A DNA stretch of 64,000 bases. Origin: an uncultured Bacilli bacterium. Its GTDB lineage: Bacteria > Bacillota_I > Bacilli_A > RF39 > UBA660. This document shows, piece by piece, positions 50,220 to 59,877 of this stretch (positions are counted from its first letter, which is position 1; each line of letters begins with the position of its first letter). Both the position numbers and the translations under genes were made by a program. The DNA is taken from positions 124,001 through 188,000 of the forward strand of contig CAKPKR010000002.1 of assembly GCA_934167465.1 (NCBI GenBank). Direction: 5' to 3'. The notes beneath the pieces were generated by a model. It was given only the letters and a program-made list of their open reading frames with translations, was not told the origin of the DNA and did no database searches.

Positions 50220-51662
50220 ATGAATATCGATAAAATAAATAATTATATCTTAGAAAGCTATCATCATAGTAGTGATATCGTAACAAGAAAAATTAATGTC
50301 AAAGAAACAGATATATTGTGCATATATCTAGAAAGTGTTGCTAGTGACGATAAAATAAGTGAACTTCTAATGAAAGAAATAAATACATATATTAAAAATA
50401 AAATTTTAACAGTTAATTTATTTGATAAACTTAAAAATACTATCCCCAATAGTCATATAACTGTTGAATCAAAATTAGAAGATTGTTTTACTAAACTAGC
50501 AAGTGGTTTTACATGTATATTTATTGATGGTGATAAACAATATATTACAGTTGAAACTAAAAGTAAATTAGATAGAGGAATAACTGAATCAACGAGTGAA
50601 AGCATCGTTAGAGGTCCAAAAGATAGTTTTACAGAAAACAATTCAACAAACTTAGGCTTAATTAGAAAAAGAATAAAAGACAAAAATCTTTGGTATGATG
50701 AAATTAAAATAGGAAGAAGAACAAATACTAAAGTAACCATTGCATATATAAATGGTATAGCTAATGAACATATAGTAAATAATATTAAAGAAAAACTCAA
50801 CAAAATAGATATAGATGGAATAATCGATAGTGGTAATATTAGAGACTTTTTAATTCAAAATCAATCAATTTTTCCCGAAATAAAAAGTACTGAAAGACCC
50901 GATTTAGCTTGTAATTCACTATTAGAAGGAAAAATAATAATACTAGTTGAAAATACACCTTTTACATTAATATTGCCGATAACATTAAATGATTTTTTAC
51001 ATGCTTCAGAAGATTACTATCAAAAAAGTTCAAATGTAAGTTTTACAAGAATTTTAAGATATATCTCTTTTTTAATAACTATTACAATCCCCGGTCTCTA
51101 CACAGCATTAACAACTTTTAACCAAGAAATAATTCCTGATCAATTACTTATTTCATTAGCTATTCAAAGAGATGGAGTTCCTTTTTCAACCGTTTTTGAA
51201 TTGGTTATAATGATTATAACATTTGAAATATTAAGAGAAAGTGATATTAGATTACCTAGTACAATGGGGGCTGCCATAAGTATAGTTGGTGCTTTGGTAT
51301 TAGGTGAAGCAGCCGTTTCTGCAGGTATTGTATCACCAATAGTTATAATTGTGGTTGCAATTACATCAATTTGTGGTTTATTATTTACAGATATTGATTT
51401 TGTTAATGCTATTAGATGGTGGAGATTTATATTTATAATTTTTTCTGCAACAGCAGGATTAATTGGATTTGTTATTGCTGCTGTATTATTTATTAATAAA
51501 CTGGCTTCGATAACATTTGATAATGTTTGTTATCTAGCACCTTTTAGTCCATTATATGTTAAAAGTATAAATGATTCAATAATAAAATTACCAAATAACA
51601 AATTAAAAAATAGATCTCCTTATATAACTAAAAATACAACAAAGTTAGGTGATAAAAAATGA
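50220..51662 (+). CDS. spore germinant receptor subunit A (GerA/GerKA family)
   Basis: 480 residues. A cytoplasmic N-terminal half (SSDIVTRKI...; PKDSFTENNSTNLGLIRKRIKDKNLWYDEIKIGRRTNTKV is the family signature) is followed by four or five membrane spans from about 283 (FTRILRYISFLITITIPGLYTALTTFNQEIIP; SDIRLPSTMGAAISIVGALVLGEAAVSAGIVSP). With the B and C subunits it forms a receptor in the spore inner membrane that triggers germination on nutrient binding. AGGTGAA precedes the ATG. The end overlaps the next gene by four bases. Confidence 0.96.
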   Translation: MNIDKINNYILESYHHSSDIVTRKINVKETDILCIYLESVASDDKISELLMKEINTYIKNKILTVNLFDKLKNTIPNSHITVESKLEDCFTKLASGFTCIFIDGDKQYITVETKSKLDRGITESTSESIVRGPKDSFTENNSTNLGLIRKRIKDKNLWYDEIKIGRRTNTKVTIAYINGIANEHIVNNIKEKLNKIDIDGIIDSGNIRDFLIQNQSIFPEIKSTERPDLACNSLLEGKIIILVENTPFTLILPITLNDFLHASEDYYQKSSNVSFTRILRYISFLITITIPGLYTALTTFNQEIIPDQLLISLAIQRDGVPFSTVFELVIMIITFEILRESDIRLPSTMGAAISIVGALVLGEAAVSAGIVSPIVIIVVAITSICGLLFTDIDFVNAIRWWRFIFIIFSATAGLIGFVIAAVLFINKLASITFDNVCYLAPFSPLYVKSINDSIIKLPNNKLKNRSPYITKNTTKLGDKK

Positions 51663-52828
51663 AAAAAGTATTAATTTTATTATTATTATTCTTATTAACT
51701 GGATGTTGGAATTATCAAGAATTAAATAGTATTGCTATATCAACTGCTATAGGAGTGGATAAAAATGATGATGGAAAATATGAAGTAAGTACTATGATTG
51801 CTAATTCAAGAAAAGAACAAAGTAGTTCTAAAGAAAGCGAATCTCAGAGTATTATATTTACCGGTGTTGGAAACACAATTTCTGAGGCTTTTAAAGATAT
51901 TGATTTATATAATCCTAGAAGAAATTATATTGGTCATGTATCAGTCGTTGTAATTTCAGATGAAGTAGCAAAAGATGGTTTAAATGATATTTTAGATTTT
52001 TCAGCTAGAAATCCCGAATCAACTAAAAGATTTCAAATGGTAATTGCTAAAAATTGCAAAGCTAAAGATATATTAAAAATATTAACTCCTCTTGAAACAT
52101 TTTCAGCGCAAAATATATCAAATAATTTAAAATATTCTAGAGATTCACAAGCAACAAGTACAGCTATTTTATATAGTGATTTCATTTACAATTTATTGGA
52201 AAAAGGTATGAATCCAATATTACCGAGTGTCATTCTAAAAGGCGATAAAAAAGATGGTGCGAAAGATGAAAGTTTACAGCAAACTGTTCCAGATGCTTTT
52301 ATAAAAATAAATAATTTAGCACTTTTTAAGGATTATAAATTAGTTGGTTTTGCTAGTGCTAATGAAAGTAGAGGGATTAATTTATTAAAAAGTACAATTG
52401 AACAACTAACGGTAAATATTAAAATAGACAATAAATATATAACTTTTAAATTATTGGATTCTAAAACTAAAAGCAAAATAAAATTTAATGACAAACCAAT
52501 TATAAATGTAGAAATTAAAGGTATTGCTACCTTAGTAGAAGATAATTCTAACCATTCATTAACTGATCAAAAAGTTATGAAAGAGATTGAAAAGAAAATT
52601 AATAAAAAAATTGAAGAATTAGCAAATCAAGGATTAGAAATAGCTAAAAAAAATAATACAGATGTTTTCGGTTATGGAAATTTAATATATAAAAATTATC
52701 CAAATTACTTTAAAAAATTTAAAGATTGGGACAAAGAAGGTTTTAAAGATTTAGACGTTAAAATTAAATCTAATGTTGTTTTAAGTACTACTGGATCTGC
52801 TAAAACAACATTGAAAGGAGTAAAATAA
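51659..52828 (+). CDS. spore germinant receptor lipoprotein subunit C (Ger(x)C family)
   Basis: 389 residues. The lipoprotein signal ends LLTGC (Cys16), followed by WNYQELNSIAISTAIGVDK, the hallmark of GerC proteins. Later DLYNPRRNYIGHVSVVVISDEVAKDG and the C-terminal domain KINKKIEELANQGLEIAKKNNTDVFGYG are typical. It is anchored on the outer face of the inner spore membrane and needed for receptor function. Gene order is A-C-B, with four-base and one-base overlaps on its two sides. Confidence 0.95.
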   Translation: MKKVLILLLLFLLTGCWNYQELNSIAISTAIGVDKNDDGKYEVSTMIANSRKEQSSSKESESQSIIFTGVGNTISEAFKDIDLYNPRRNYIGHVSVVVISDEVAKDGLNDILDFSARNPESTKRFQMVIAKNCKAKDILKILTPLETFSAQNISNNLKYSRDSQATSTAILYSDFIYNLLEKGMNPILPSVILKGDKKDGAKDESLQQTVPDAFIKINNLALFKDYKLVGFASANESRGINLLKSTIEQLTVNIKIDNKYITFKLLDSKTKSKIKFNDKPIINVEIKGIATLVEDNSNHSLTDQKVMKEIEKKINKKIEELANQGLEIAKKNNTDVFGYGNLIYKNYPNYFKKFKDWDKEGFKDLDVKIKSNVVLSTTGSAKTTLKGVK

Positions 52829-53877
52829 TGAAAATAAGATCATTTGAATTTTGTGCAGCAATTTTTATTTTAATGCAATGTTGTTTATTAGGTTTTTTCA
52901 TAAATGGATCATATCGTTACATGGGTCAAAATTGTTGGATAGTTCCATTAATCGGCATGATTGTTGGTTTTCCAATTTTACTCATTTATTTATATCTTTT
53001 TAATCAAAATAAAAGTATAAATAGTTTAATTAATGATTTATTTAAAAAGTCCGGAAAAATTATTAATATGATTTTGATTTTATTTTTTTCTTTATTTTCG
53101 ATGATTCTTTTTTGGAATATAACAAATTTTACAAGTTCTCAATACTTATATAATACCCCTCAATTATATATTGAAATAATTTTTATAATTTCATTTATAT
53201 ATGTATTAAGTCATGGTACAAATTCTTTATTTAGAACATTGTTAGTTTTAGTTTATGTATTAATTATTATATACATAATAAATTTCACAAGTTTAATAAC
53301 TCAAGTTGATATTAATAATATTAAACCAATATTTTATGGAAAATTTAATTTATTTAAATCGTTAATCGATTATATTGGTTTTATTATTTGCCCTATTTTT
53401 ATACTATTAATAATTCCTAAAAACAAAATAGATGATGCTAATATTAATAAAAAAATAATTATTACTTATTTCGTTTCTAATATTTCAAATTTTATTATTT
53501 TATTTTTAATTATTTCTGTTTTTGGTATTAATTTATTAAACTTATATCAATATCCAGAGTATCATATATTAAAAAGGGTTACTTTATTTGGATTAGGAGA
53601 AAGATTTGAAAAAATTTTAGCAATTTATTGGTTTTTAGTCACTGCATCTGGAATTATATTAACTATACACTATATTTATAAAAATTTGAATTTTAGCAAA
53701 AAAATAATTTATATATTAATAATAATTTCATTATTATGTTCTGAATTTTTATTTTCTAGTAGTACATCAGCTAGATATTATATTGGAGGCTATTTTTCTT
53801 ACATAATGATTGTTTTTCTTGTAATTGTTCCATTGTTTATATTTTTAAAAACTAAAAAATCAAGTAAAACTACTTGA
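52828..53877 (+). CDS. spore germinant receptor permease-like subunit B (GerAB family)
   Basis: 349 residues with about ten membrane spans of the amino acid permease fold (FEFCAAIFILMQCCLLGFFINGSYRYMGQNCWIVPLIGMIVGFPI at the start; TLFGLGERFEKILAIYWF near 250). It is thought to form the germinant-binding part of the receptor. The ATG shares one base with the stop codon of subunit C (TAATG). The last eight bases overlap the converging gene at 53870. Confidence 0.93.
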   Translation: MKIRSFEFCAAIFILMQCCLLGFFINGSYRYMGQNCWIVPLIGMIVGFPILLIYLYLFNQNKSINSLINDLFKKSGKIINMILILFFSLFSMILFWNITNFTSSQYLYNTPQLYIEIIFIISFIYVLSHGTNSLFRTLLVLVYVLIIIYIINFTSLITQVDINNIKPIFYGKFNLFKSLIDYIGFIICPIFILLIIPKNKIDDANINKKIIITYFVSNISNFIILFLIISVFGINLLNLYQYPEYHILKRVTLFGLGERFEKILAIYWFLVTASGIILTIHYIYKNLNFSKKIIYILIIISLLCSEFLFSSSTSARYYIGGYFSYIMIVFLVIVPLFIFLKTKKSSKTT

Positions 53878-53879
53878 TT
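53858..53879 (-). terminator. terminator at the ger operon / 53870 gene junction
   Basis: Arms AATCAAGTA (53858-53866) and TACTTGATT (53871-53879) with loop AAAC. The T tail is on the minus strand; both converging stop codons lie in it. Confidence 0.75.
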
Positions 53880-54640
53880 AAGCTATATATTAAATATATT
53901 AATAATGCACTAATACATATAACAATAATGTAGACAAAAACATTAACAATAGTACTTTTCTTTTTAGTTTTCTTTGTTATCTCAGCTAATTCCTCAAAAT
54001 CTTTTTTGCCAAAATTTAAACTTGATGTAAAGAAAGATTTATCAATATCAGTTTTTAGTTCTGATGTTTTTTCTTTTTTTACTTCATCTAATATTTTTCT
54101 AATAGCTTCTTTATCAGCAATAGTATTATTTTCTGACTTTAAATCACTAAACATATCTAATCCTAATTCTTGATCACTAAGTTTATTTAATTTACTGGTA
54201 TTAGAAATTGTATCAATCATTTCCTTTAATTCGTTTTCTTCTTCTTTTTTCATGTTTTTTTCTTTTAATTCTTTTATTATTTGATAATTAATATTATCTA
54301 ATGATTTATATTCTTCTGTTTCTGGTTTATTAATTTTCGCTTTTTTTAAAATATCTCTAATATCATATGATCTATCATCTTCTACTTCTATTTCTTCTAC
54401 TTTAGGAATTTCTACTTCTTTATTAAATTTTAAATCTTTTTGTTTTTGATATTCTTCTCTATTTTTAAGCATATTTTTTACTTTAGTGATGTCTACTTCG
54501 TTAGATTTATCTATGGTAGCAATTCCTTCAATATTACTATATTCACCCATATCATATATCTTTTGATATAATTCTTGGTTTTGACTAGTTCTTCTTTTTG
54601 TTTTTTCTTCTACTTTGTAATATCTATCCATTCTACTCAT
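53870..54640 (-). CDS. hydrophilic protein with a C-terminal membrane anchor
   Basis: 256 residues. A long charged, probably helical and partly disordered body (many Lys and Glu) is followed by one hydrophobic helix at about 235-255 (VFVYIIVICISALLIYLIYSLI). Phrases such as YDIRDILKKAKINKPETEEYKSLDNINYQIIKELK suggest short interaction motifs. I start at the ATG five bases after AGGTGA. No family recognised. It resembles in layout the tail-anchored protein next to ezrA. Confidence 0.65.
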   Translation of the reverse strand: MSRMDRYYKVEEKTKRRTSQNQELYQKIYDMGEYSNIEGIATIDKSNEVDITKVKNMLKNREEYQKQKDLKFNKEVEIPKVEEIEVEDDRSYDIRDILKKAKINKPETEEYKSLDNINYQIIKELKEKNMKKEEENELKEMIDTISNTSKLNKLSDQELGLDMFSDLKSENNTIADKEAIRKILDEVKKEKTSELKTDIDKSFFTSSLNFGKKDFEELAEITKKTKKKSTIVNVFVYIIVICISALLIYLIYSLIK

Positions 54641-54740
54641 ATCCATCACCTATAATAATAATATCATAATTTGTCGTTTTTTTAAATATCTACTTGAATT
54701 AATTTTGATATTTTTTTATAATGTTTAAAGGAGGAAATAT

Positions 54741-54947
54741 ATGGAAAAAGTTATTGTAGACAAAAATGCATGTATCGGTTGTGGTTTTTGCGCAGCTAAT
54801 TTAGACGATGTATTTAAAATGGACGTTGATGATTTAGCAACTACCGAAAACAATGAAATAGATAAAATGTCTGAAGAAAAAAAAGATGAAGTAAAAGACA
54901 TTATGGAAGGTTGCCCTGTAAGTGCAATTAAAATAGAAGAAAAATAA
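54741..54947 (+). CDS. single-cluster [4Fe-4S] ferredoxin
   Basis: 68 residues. The four cluster ligands are C11-IG-C14-GF-C17 and C58-P, within DKNACIGCGFCAANLDDVF and MEGCPVSAI. The acidic centre is normal for electron-transfer ferredoxins of Bacilli and clostridia. The single-gene unit has GGAGGAAAT as ribosome site and a palindromic terminator. It could supply electrons to NrdG or other radical enzymes; that is inference. Confidence 0.93.
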   Translation: MEKVIVDKNACIGCGFCAANLDDVFKMDVDDLATTENNEIDKMSEEKKDEVKDIMEGCPVSAIKIEEK

Positions 54948-54968
54948 CAAATCAATTGATTTGTTTTT
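54946..54968. terminator. bidirectional terminator after the ferredoxin gene
   Basis: A perfect palindrome AACAAATCAATTGATTTGTT (54946-54965) with T following on the plus strand; the converging operon ends in the same hairpin. Confidence 0.85.
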
Positions 54969-55776
54969 CTTTATATTTAAACATAATTGATGGGCGGTGT
55001 CCACCACCTGTTTTTATTTTATCAGTTTTCTCAACTTTATTTGCAATTATTCTTCTAAAAGCAGGATCTAATAATTTTTTATTTAAAATTACTTCATATA
55101 CTTGTTGTAGTTCACCTAATGTAAAATAAGTAGGCATCATATTAAAAACAACATCTGTATATTCAATCTTATTTTTTAATCTTTCTAATCCCGATAATAT
55201 TACTAAAGGATGATCAAATGCTAAAGAATCATTTTCTAATATTTCAAATTTATAACGATCTGTTGTTTTATCATTAAGTATTTTTTTTATTTTAGTTTTT
55301 ATAGTTACATTTCCATTATCTAGAATAATATCTACGACATTATCTTTTTCTAAGGTTGTTATATTAAACCAACAAGCATTTGGATTTAAAACAGATGTCA
55401 ATTTATTTTTGTCAATCAAAGCCATATAGGAAGTAGAGACTACTCGCATTCTTGGATCTCTTTTTACACTACCAAATGTATATAGTTGCTCTAAATAAAT
55501 ATCTTTTAAGTTTGTTTCTTTCTCTAATATTCTAACAGGACAATCTTCTAAATCTTCTTTAATATCTAAAAATCCACCTGGTAAACACCATTTATCTTTA
55601 AAAGGATAATTATCTCTTTTAACTAACAAAATACTCATATATTTTTTATTAGTTTTCCGATAATTTGTGGTTGGTTCATCAGAAACAGATACTACTAATA
55701 TATCTGTTGTCATTGACAATTTTTCAAATTCATTAGAGTCATAGTTTTTTAAAAATTCTTCTTCAGATTTATACAT
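54952..55776 (-). CDS. nrtR: NrtR-type Nudix transcriptional regulator of NAD metabolism
   Basis: 274 residues. N-terminal Nudix domain (WCLPGGFLDIKEDLEDCPVRILEKETNL near 75-102), in which the box is degenerate: Ile stands where the REUxEE motif has its first Glu, so hydrolysis may be lost. It continues YLEQLYTFGSVKRDPRMRVVSTSYMALI. The C-terminal winged helix reads LERLKNKIEYTDVVFNMMPTYFTLGELQQVYEVIL, then RRIIANKVEKTDK and HRPSIMFKY. This is the NrtR layout: repressors that use the Nudix fold to sense ADP-ribose. It is the last gene of the NAD operon, whose promoter carries three palindromes. Confidence 0.88.
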   Translation of the reverse strand: MYKSEEEFLKNYDSNEFEKLSMTTDILVVSVSDEPTTNYRKTNKKYMSILLVKRDNYPFKDKWCLPGGFLDIKEDLEDCPVRILEKETNLKDIYLEQLYTFGSVKRDPRMRVVSTSYMALIDKNKLTSVLNPNACWFNITTLEKDNVVDIILDNGNVTIKTKIKKILNDKTTDRYKFEILENDSLAFDHPLVILSGLERLKNKIEYTDVVFNMMPTYFTLGELQQVYEVILNKKLLDPAFRRIIANKVEKTDKIKTGGGHRPSIMFKYKEKQIN

Positions 55777-55799
55777 TATAACACCTCATATATATTATA

Positions 55800-57290
55800 T
55801 CATAATAATTTATTAATAGCCTCATTCATTTTAACAACACATTCGATAATTTCTTTAGGATTTTTTGCAAAAGTAAATCTTCCTACTAATTCATCTTTGT
55901 TTGGCCAAGCAAAACTTTTTCCAATTAGAAATCTAAGATTTACATTTTTATAAAAATATAAAAGCAAATCTTCTTCAGTTAGTATTTTTTCATTGTTAAA
56001 TTCTTTACCTTTTAATTTGGTAAAATCTATTATAATAAAAAAGCCTGATTTAACATCTAATTTAATTTTAACATTTTTTATTCCTTCATAAATATTATAT
56101 TTAGGATAATATTTATGTACTAGTTTAATTATTTCTTTTTTATATTTATTATCACATGAATCTATACCATCTATTAAACTTTTAAATAAATTGTAATTAA
56201 AAGCATATTTATTTCTTAATTCGCTAAAATATTTATTATATTCTTTTTTATTTTCTTTAAATGCTCCTTCTAAAGCAACCCCTATAATTGCTGGAACGGC
56301 ATCTATTTCACAAAATATACGATTGATTATTTCTCTTATAATAACTTCATCGGCAACAACAAAACCTGCTCTTAAACTAGCCATTCCATAAGATTTTGAT
56401 AAACCAAAAAGAGAAATTGTGTTTTGAAATAAACCATCTATTGTGGCAAATGGAAGAGCTAAATCATCAGTAAAACTAATATCACGATATATTAAATCAT
56501 CTATTATAAAAATATCCTTTTTTTTAATAATTTCTCCTATTTTAATCATTCTATCTATTTCATTTTTTCCCATAAAATTACCTAATGGATTACTAGGATT
56601 ACTGTTTATTATTGCTACTACCTTAGGAATATAATCTAAATTTGAATATTTTTCTTTTAATTCCTTATTAGTTTTATTTATTATTTCTTCTAATTCATTT
56701 GGATCTATTAAGTAATTATTTTTCTCATTTAGAGGAATAACTTTAACATCAATATTAAAGCGTTCTGGTTTAAAACTAAATAAACCATAATTAGGGGCTG
56801 TCATTAAAACTACATCGTGTTCTCTAGCAATTATATCAAATAGTATATTTACTGCGTGAGATGTTGATACTGTTAGTGTTAAATTATTTATCGATAACCC
56901 ATTTTTATCTATATCGTCATACGAATATGGTGTTGTATTTTTAATGCCTATTCTTTCAATATAATCTAATAGTGTTTTTCTTACTCGATTATCCCCCTCA
57001 GAATAAGGATATTTATAAAGTTCATTACTTTTCAAATATTTTTTTATATTTTTAATTATTGGTGGATATGGTTTAAATTCCATAGGATTTCCACTAGTCA
57101 TATTTATATCTAATTTAGGATTATAAAATTTATTAAGTATATAATCATAAATATCAAAAGCATCTTTTACTTCTTTAACGAAAGGAGAAAACTCATTTTT
57201 ATCTTTTCTTGAACCAATATCAGGAAATCCAAACTTTCTTTTATTTAAATATGGGTATCTTTCTATAATTCTATTAATTGCTTTATTCAT
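55800..57290 (-). CDS. class I/II PLP-dependent aminotransferase
   Basis: 496 residues. Fold-type I signatures: TSGNPMEFKPYPPI, NLTLTVSTSHAVNILF, APNYGLF, INSNPSNPLGNFM, IDDLIYRDISF and LFGLSKSYGMASLRAGFVVAD, with the PLP Lys in SKSYG. The ~60-residue N-terminal extension makes it longer than common aspartate aminotransferases and closer to the long aspartate aminotransferase/decarboxylase-like group. The substrate cannot be named. It lies within the NAD operon between nadK and nrtR, so an aspartate-linked role is plausible but unproven. The ribosome site is weak. Confidence 0.82.
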   Translation of the reverse strand: MNKAINRIIERYPYLNKRKFGFPDIGSRKDKNEFSPFVKEVKDAFDIYDYILNKFYNPKLDINMTSGNPMEFKPYPPIIKNIKKYLKSNELYKYPYSEGDNRVRKTLLDYIERIGIKNTTPYSYDDIDKNGLSINNLTLTVSTSHAVNILFDIIAREHDVVLMTAPNYGLFSFKPERFNIDVKVIPLNEKNNYLIDPNELEEIINKTNKELKEKYSNLDYIPKVVAIINSNPSNPLGNFMGKNEIDRMIKIGEIIKKKDIFIIDDLIYRDISFTDDLALPFATIDGLFQNTISLFGLSKSYGMASLRAGFVVADEVIIREIINRIFCEIDAVPAIIGVALEGAFKENKKEYNKYFSELRNKYAFNYNLFKSLIDGIDSCDNKYKKEIIKLVHKYYPKYNIYEGIKNVKIKLDVKSGFFIIIDFTKLKGKEFNNEKILTEEDLLLYFYKNVNLRFLIGKSFAWPNKDELVGRFTFAKNPKEIIECVVKMNEAINKLL

Positions 57291-57303
57291 AAATACACTC
57301 TCT

Positions 57304-58092
57304 CTAATTTAAAAATTTTTCATTTATTTTTTTTACAAAATTATATTCTTTGTTTCTAAAACATTTTATTGTTTTTTGATTTATTACTGTTTCAATTTTT
57401 TCAACATTATTATATATTTTATTTTCACCATCAATTGTAATAATCAAATTTTTTGTTTCTTTAGGAACTAATCGTATTTGTTTGTTTTGTGGCAAAACTA
57501 TAGAGTTAGTTAAGTTTCTATAACTTCGATTATTTAATGGCGCAATTGGCGTTAACAACAAAGAATGAAAAGTGTTATAAACAATTGGACCTCCAAAACT
57601 TAAATTATAAGCTGTTGAACCAAATGAAGTAGATACTAATAGACCATCTCCAACAAATGATTCAAGAAAATTATCTTCAATATAGACATTCAGCTTAACT
57701 GTATTTAATTCTTTTTCTCTAATTACTATTTCATTTAAAGAAAAAAATTTAGAATTTGTATTTTCACTATATACATTAGTTTCTTGAATTCCAAATTCTT
57801 CTATTTTATAATTATTTTTTTTAAGATTATCAATAAGTTCATCTATCTCATTAATATTCACTTCTTGTGCGAATCCTAGAGTACCAGTATTTATACCTAT
57901 ATACAAAATATCATTTTTAAAGTTAGTTTCCTTAATCATTCTTAAAAATGAACCATCTCCACCTATTGCCATTGCAATATTATAATCTTCATTAACAATT
58001 TCAAAATCATTTTTACAAAGTTTTTCTTTAATTAATTCATAAACTTCTATTGATTTAATGTTATTATTATAACATATTTTCACTTTATTCAT
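57304..58092 (-). CDS. nadK: NAD kinase
   Basis: 262 residues. It phosphorylates NAD to NADP. GGDGS (44-48) within MAIGGDGSFLRMI, the NTGTLGFAQEV segment near 69, and the conserved VGDGLLVSTSFGSTAYNLSFGGPIV near 147 define the active site. It lies two bases after the pncC-like gene in the NAD operon, with GGAG before the ATG. Confidence 0.96.
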   Translation of the reverse strand: MNKVKICYNNNIKSIEVYELIKEKLCKNDFEIVNEDYNIAMAIGGDGSFLRMIKETNFKNDILYIGINTGTLGFAQEVNINEIDELIDNLKKNNYKIEEFGIQETNVYSENTNSKFFSLNEIVIREKELNTVKLNVYIEDNFLESFVGDGLLVSTSFGSTAYNLSFGGPIVYNTFHSLLLTPIAPLNNRSYRNLTNSIVLPQNKQIRLVPKETKNLIITIDGENKIYNNVEKIETVINQKTIKCFRNKEYNFVKKINEKFLN

Positions 58093-58094
58093 AA

Positions 58095-58565
58095 TTATTC
58101 TCCTAAAATGTTAATTAATTTTTCTTCAATATTTTTTAATATATATTCCTTATTATTTTTTCTTGTATCAGCAATAGCTAATGTTTCATAGTCATAATAT
58201 TTATTATTCTCTTTATTATATATAGAATAAAATATTTTATCATTGCTACCAAATAAATTATTTTTATCAATTCGATTAATTTTACCAGTTATGCCTATTC
58301 CATAATCACTTTGAGCAAATTCTGAAATATTTTTGGCCATCTCTCTTGCAACTTGTATACTATAAACTGAATAATCATTAATAGTTTTTTCATTAACACC
58401 TAATTTAATTTTAAATTCATTAGAATAAGTAACTGCACTGAATTTAAGGACTTCACTTGCACCTTCGTTATCAGTTATAGAACTAACAATAAAACCACCC
58501 GTACAAGATTCCATAGTAGCTATTGTTTTATTCTTATTTTTTAATAATTCAACAACCTCTTTCAT
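58095..58565 (-). CDS. pncC: nicotinamide-nucleotide amidase (CinA C-terminal/PncC domain)
   Basis: 156 residues, a stand-alone CinA C-terminal domain: TMESCTGGFIVSSITDNEGASEVLKFSAVTYSNEFKIKLGV, with the Ser-Cys-Thr-Gly motif, then YSVYSIQVAREMAKN and GIGITGKINR. Usually this last part reads TGIAGP; here it is TGKINR, a local change near the active site. The enzyme deamidates NMN back to nicotinate mononucleotide. It overlaps nadD by 17 bases, and its place in the NAD operon strongly supports the function. Confidence 0.87.
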   Translation of the reverse strand: MKEVVELLKNKNKTIATMESCTGGFIVSSITDNEGASEVLKFSAVTYSNEFKIKLGVNEKTINDYSVYSIQVAREMAKNISEFAQSDYGIGITGKINRIDKNNLFGSNDKIFYSIYNKENNKYYDYETLAIADTRKNNKEYILKNIEEKLINILGE

Positions 58566-59115
58566 ATAAATTCCTTTCTTTTATATATTTTAACACATTT
58601 GTATCGATATAATCTTCAACAGATTCATTATTTTTTATTTTTTCTCTTATAAAACTTGAAGATATATTATTTTCGCTTATATTTGTTATAAGAACATTTT
58701 TACTATTAATTTGTGATTTCATATTGTCTCTTCCGATTACTAATATTTTATAGTTTTCTAAAATATAATAACCTTTTGCCCATTCGTTAATATAATTTAA
58801 ATTATCAATTCCACAAATAAAATAAATTTCATCATTTAAAAATTTATTTTTAAAATAATCTAGTGTTTGATAAGTATGAACTTGACTATCTTTGAATTCA
58901 TATGAACTAACATACATATTTGGAAAATTATTAATCATTATTTTTAGCATTTGTAATCTTTCTTTAGCATCTATCAAATTATCTTTATTATATTTATTTC
59001 CAGTTGGAACAAATATAACTTTATCAACATAATTTTTATTTATTAATTCATTTGCAATATATAGATGCATATTGTGAGGAGGATTAAATGATCCTCCAAA
59101 TATGCCAATTCTCAT
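58549..59115 (-). CDS. nadD: nicotinate-nucleotide adenylyltransferase
   Basis: 188 residues. The nucleotidyltransferase start GIFGGSFNPPHNMHLYIANEL (4-24) carries the (T/H)xxH site as HNMH rather than the usual HxGH. The C-terminal ISSSFIREKI near 150 is the second nucleotide motif. It joins ATP and nicotinate mononucleotide to deamido-NAD. It lies 12 bases after nadE, with AGGTGATTC before the ATG. Confidence 0.94.
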   Translation of the reverse strand: MRIGIFGGSFNPPHNMHLYIANELINKNYVDKVIFVPTGNKYNKDNLIDAKERLQMLKIMINNFPNMYVSSYEFKDSQVHTYQTLDYFKNKFLNDEIYFICGIDNLNYINEWAKGYYILENYKILVIGRDNMKSQINSKNVLITNISENNISSSFIREKIKNNESVEDYIDTNVLKYIKERNLYERGC

Positions 59116-59127
59116 AGAATCACCTTC

Positions 59128-59877
59128 TTATCTTTTATAGTATGGTAAATTAAATTTATGATAAGCATTTTTGTGAAGTTTTTTTATTTTTTCCTGAACC
59201 TTATTATCTAATTTTTCTTGTTTCATATATTTTTCAATATCACTATATTTAACACCTAATTTATCCTCATCTGTTTTATTTGATAAACCATCATTAGGTT
59301 TTTTATATAAAACTTTTTCTGGAACATTTAAATATTCACCTATTTTTATAACTTCATCAACTGTAAAGTCTGTAAGAACTCCAATATCGTGTACTGAATC
59401 TCCACCTTTTGTAAAATAGCCAACAAATAACTCACATTTATTACTTGTACCTGCTACTATATATGATTTTCCAGTTAACTCTGTATATAGGGCTGCTAAA
59501 TAATAAACAGTTGTCATTCTTAACCTAGGTTTAACATTTATGTCACTATTTTCTAATTGTTTATCTGTAAAATTACCAAGTTTATATACTTCATTCTTAA
59601 AATTGTCATAAACATTTGTTAAATCAAAATCAATTAATTTAAAACCATATGCATCACTAATTAATTTAGCATCTATTTTATCTTCTTCTTTAGAATGACA
59701 AGGAAGTGTAACTCCTATAACATTTTCTTTTCCTAAAGCTTCACACATAATAGCAGCTACTACAGCAGAATCTTTACCTCCACTTATTCCTAATATTGCT
59801 CCTCCTAAATTATATTCTTTATAATAATTTCTAATAAATTCAATTAAATTTTTTGTTTCTTTTTCTACATTAAACAT
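59128..59877 (-). CDS. nadE: NAD synthetase, ammonia-dependent
   Basis: 249 residues. The N-type PP-loop ISGGKDSAVVAA (31-42), the VTLPCHSKEEDKIDA segment, NVKPRLRMTTVYYLA, GTSNKCELFVGYFTKGGDSVHDIGVLTDFTVDEV and KPNDGLSNKTDED are typical. No glutaminase domain is present, so ammonia is the nitrogen source. It converts deamido-NAD to NAD. It overlaps the upstream Nudix gene by eight bases. Confidence 0.96.
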   Translation of the reverse strand: MFNVEKETKNLIEFIRNYYKEYNLGGAILGISGGKDSAVVAAIMCEALGKENVIGVTLPCHSKEEDKIDAKLISDAYGFKLIDFDLTNVYDNFKNEVYKLGNFTDKQLENSDINVKPRLRMTTVYYLAALYTELTGKSYIVAGTSNKCELFVGYFTKGGDSVHDIGVLTDFTVDEVIKIGEYLNVPEKVLYKKPNDGLSNKTDEDKLGVKYSDIEKYMKQEKLDNKVQEKIKKLHKNAYHKFNLPYYKR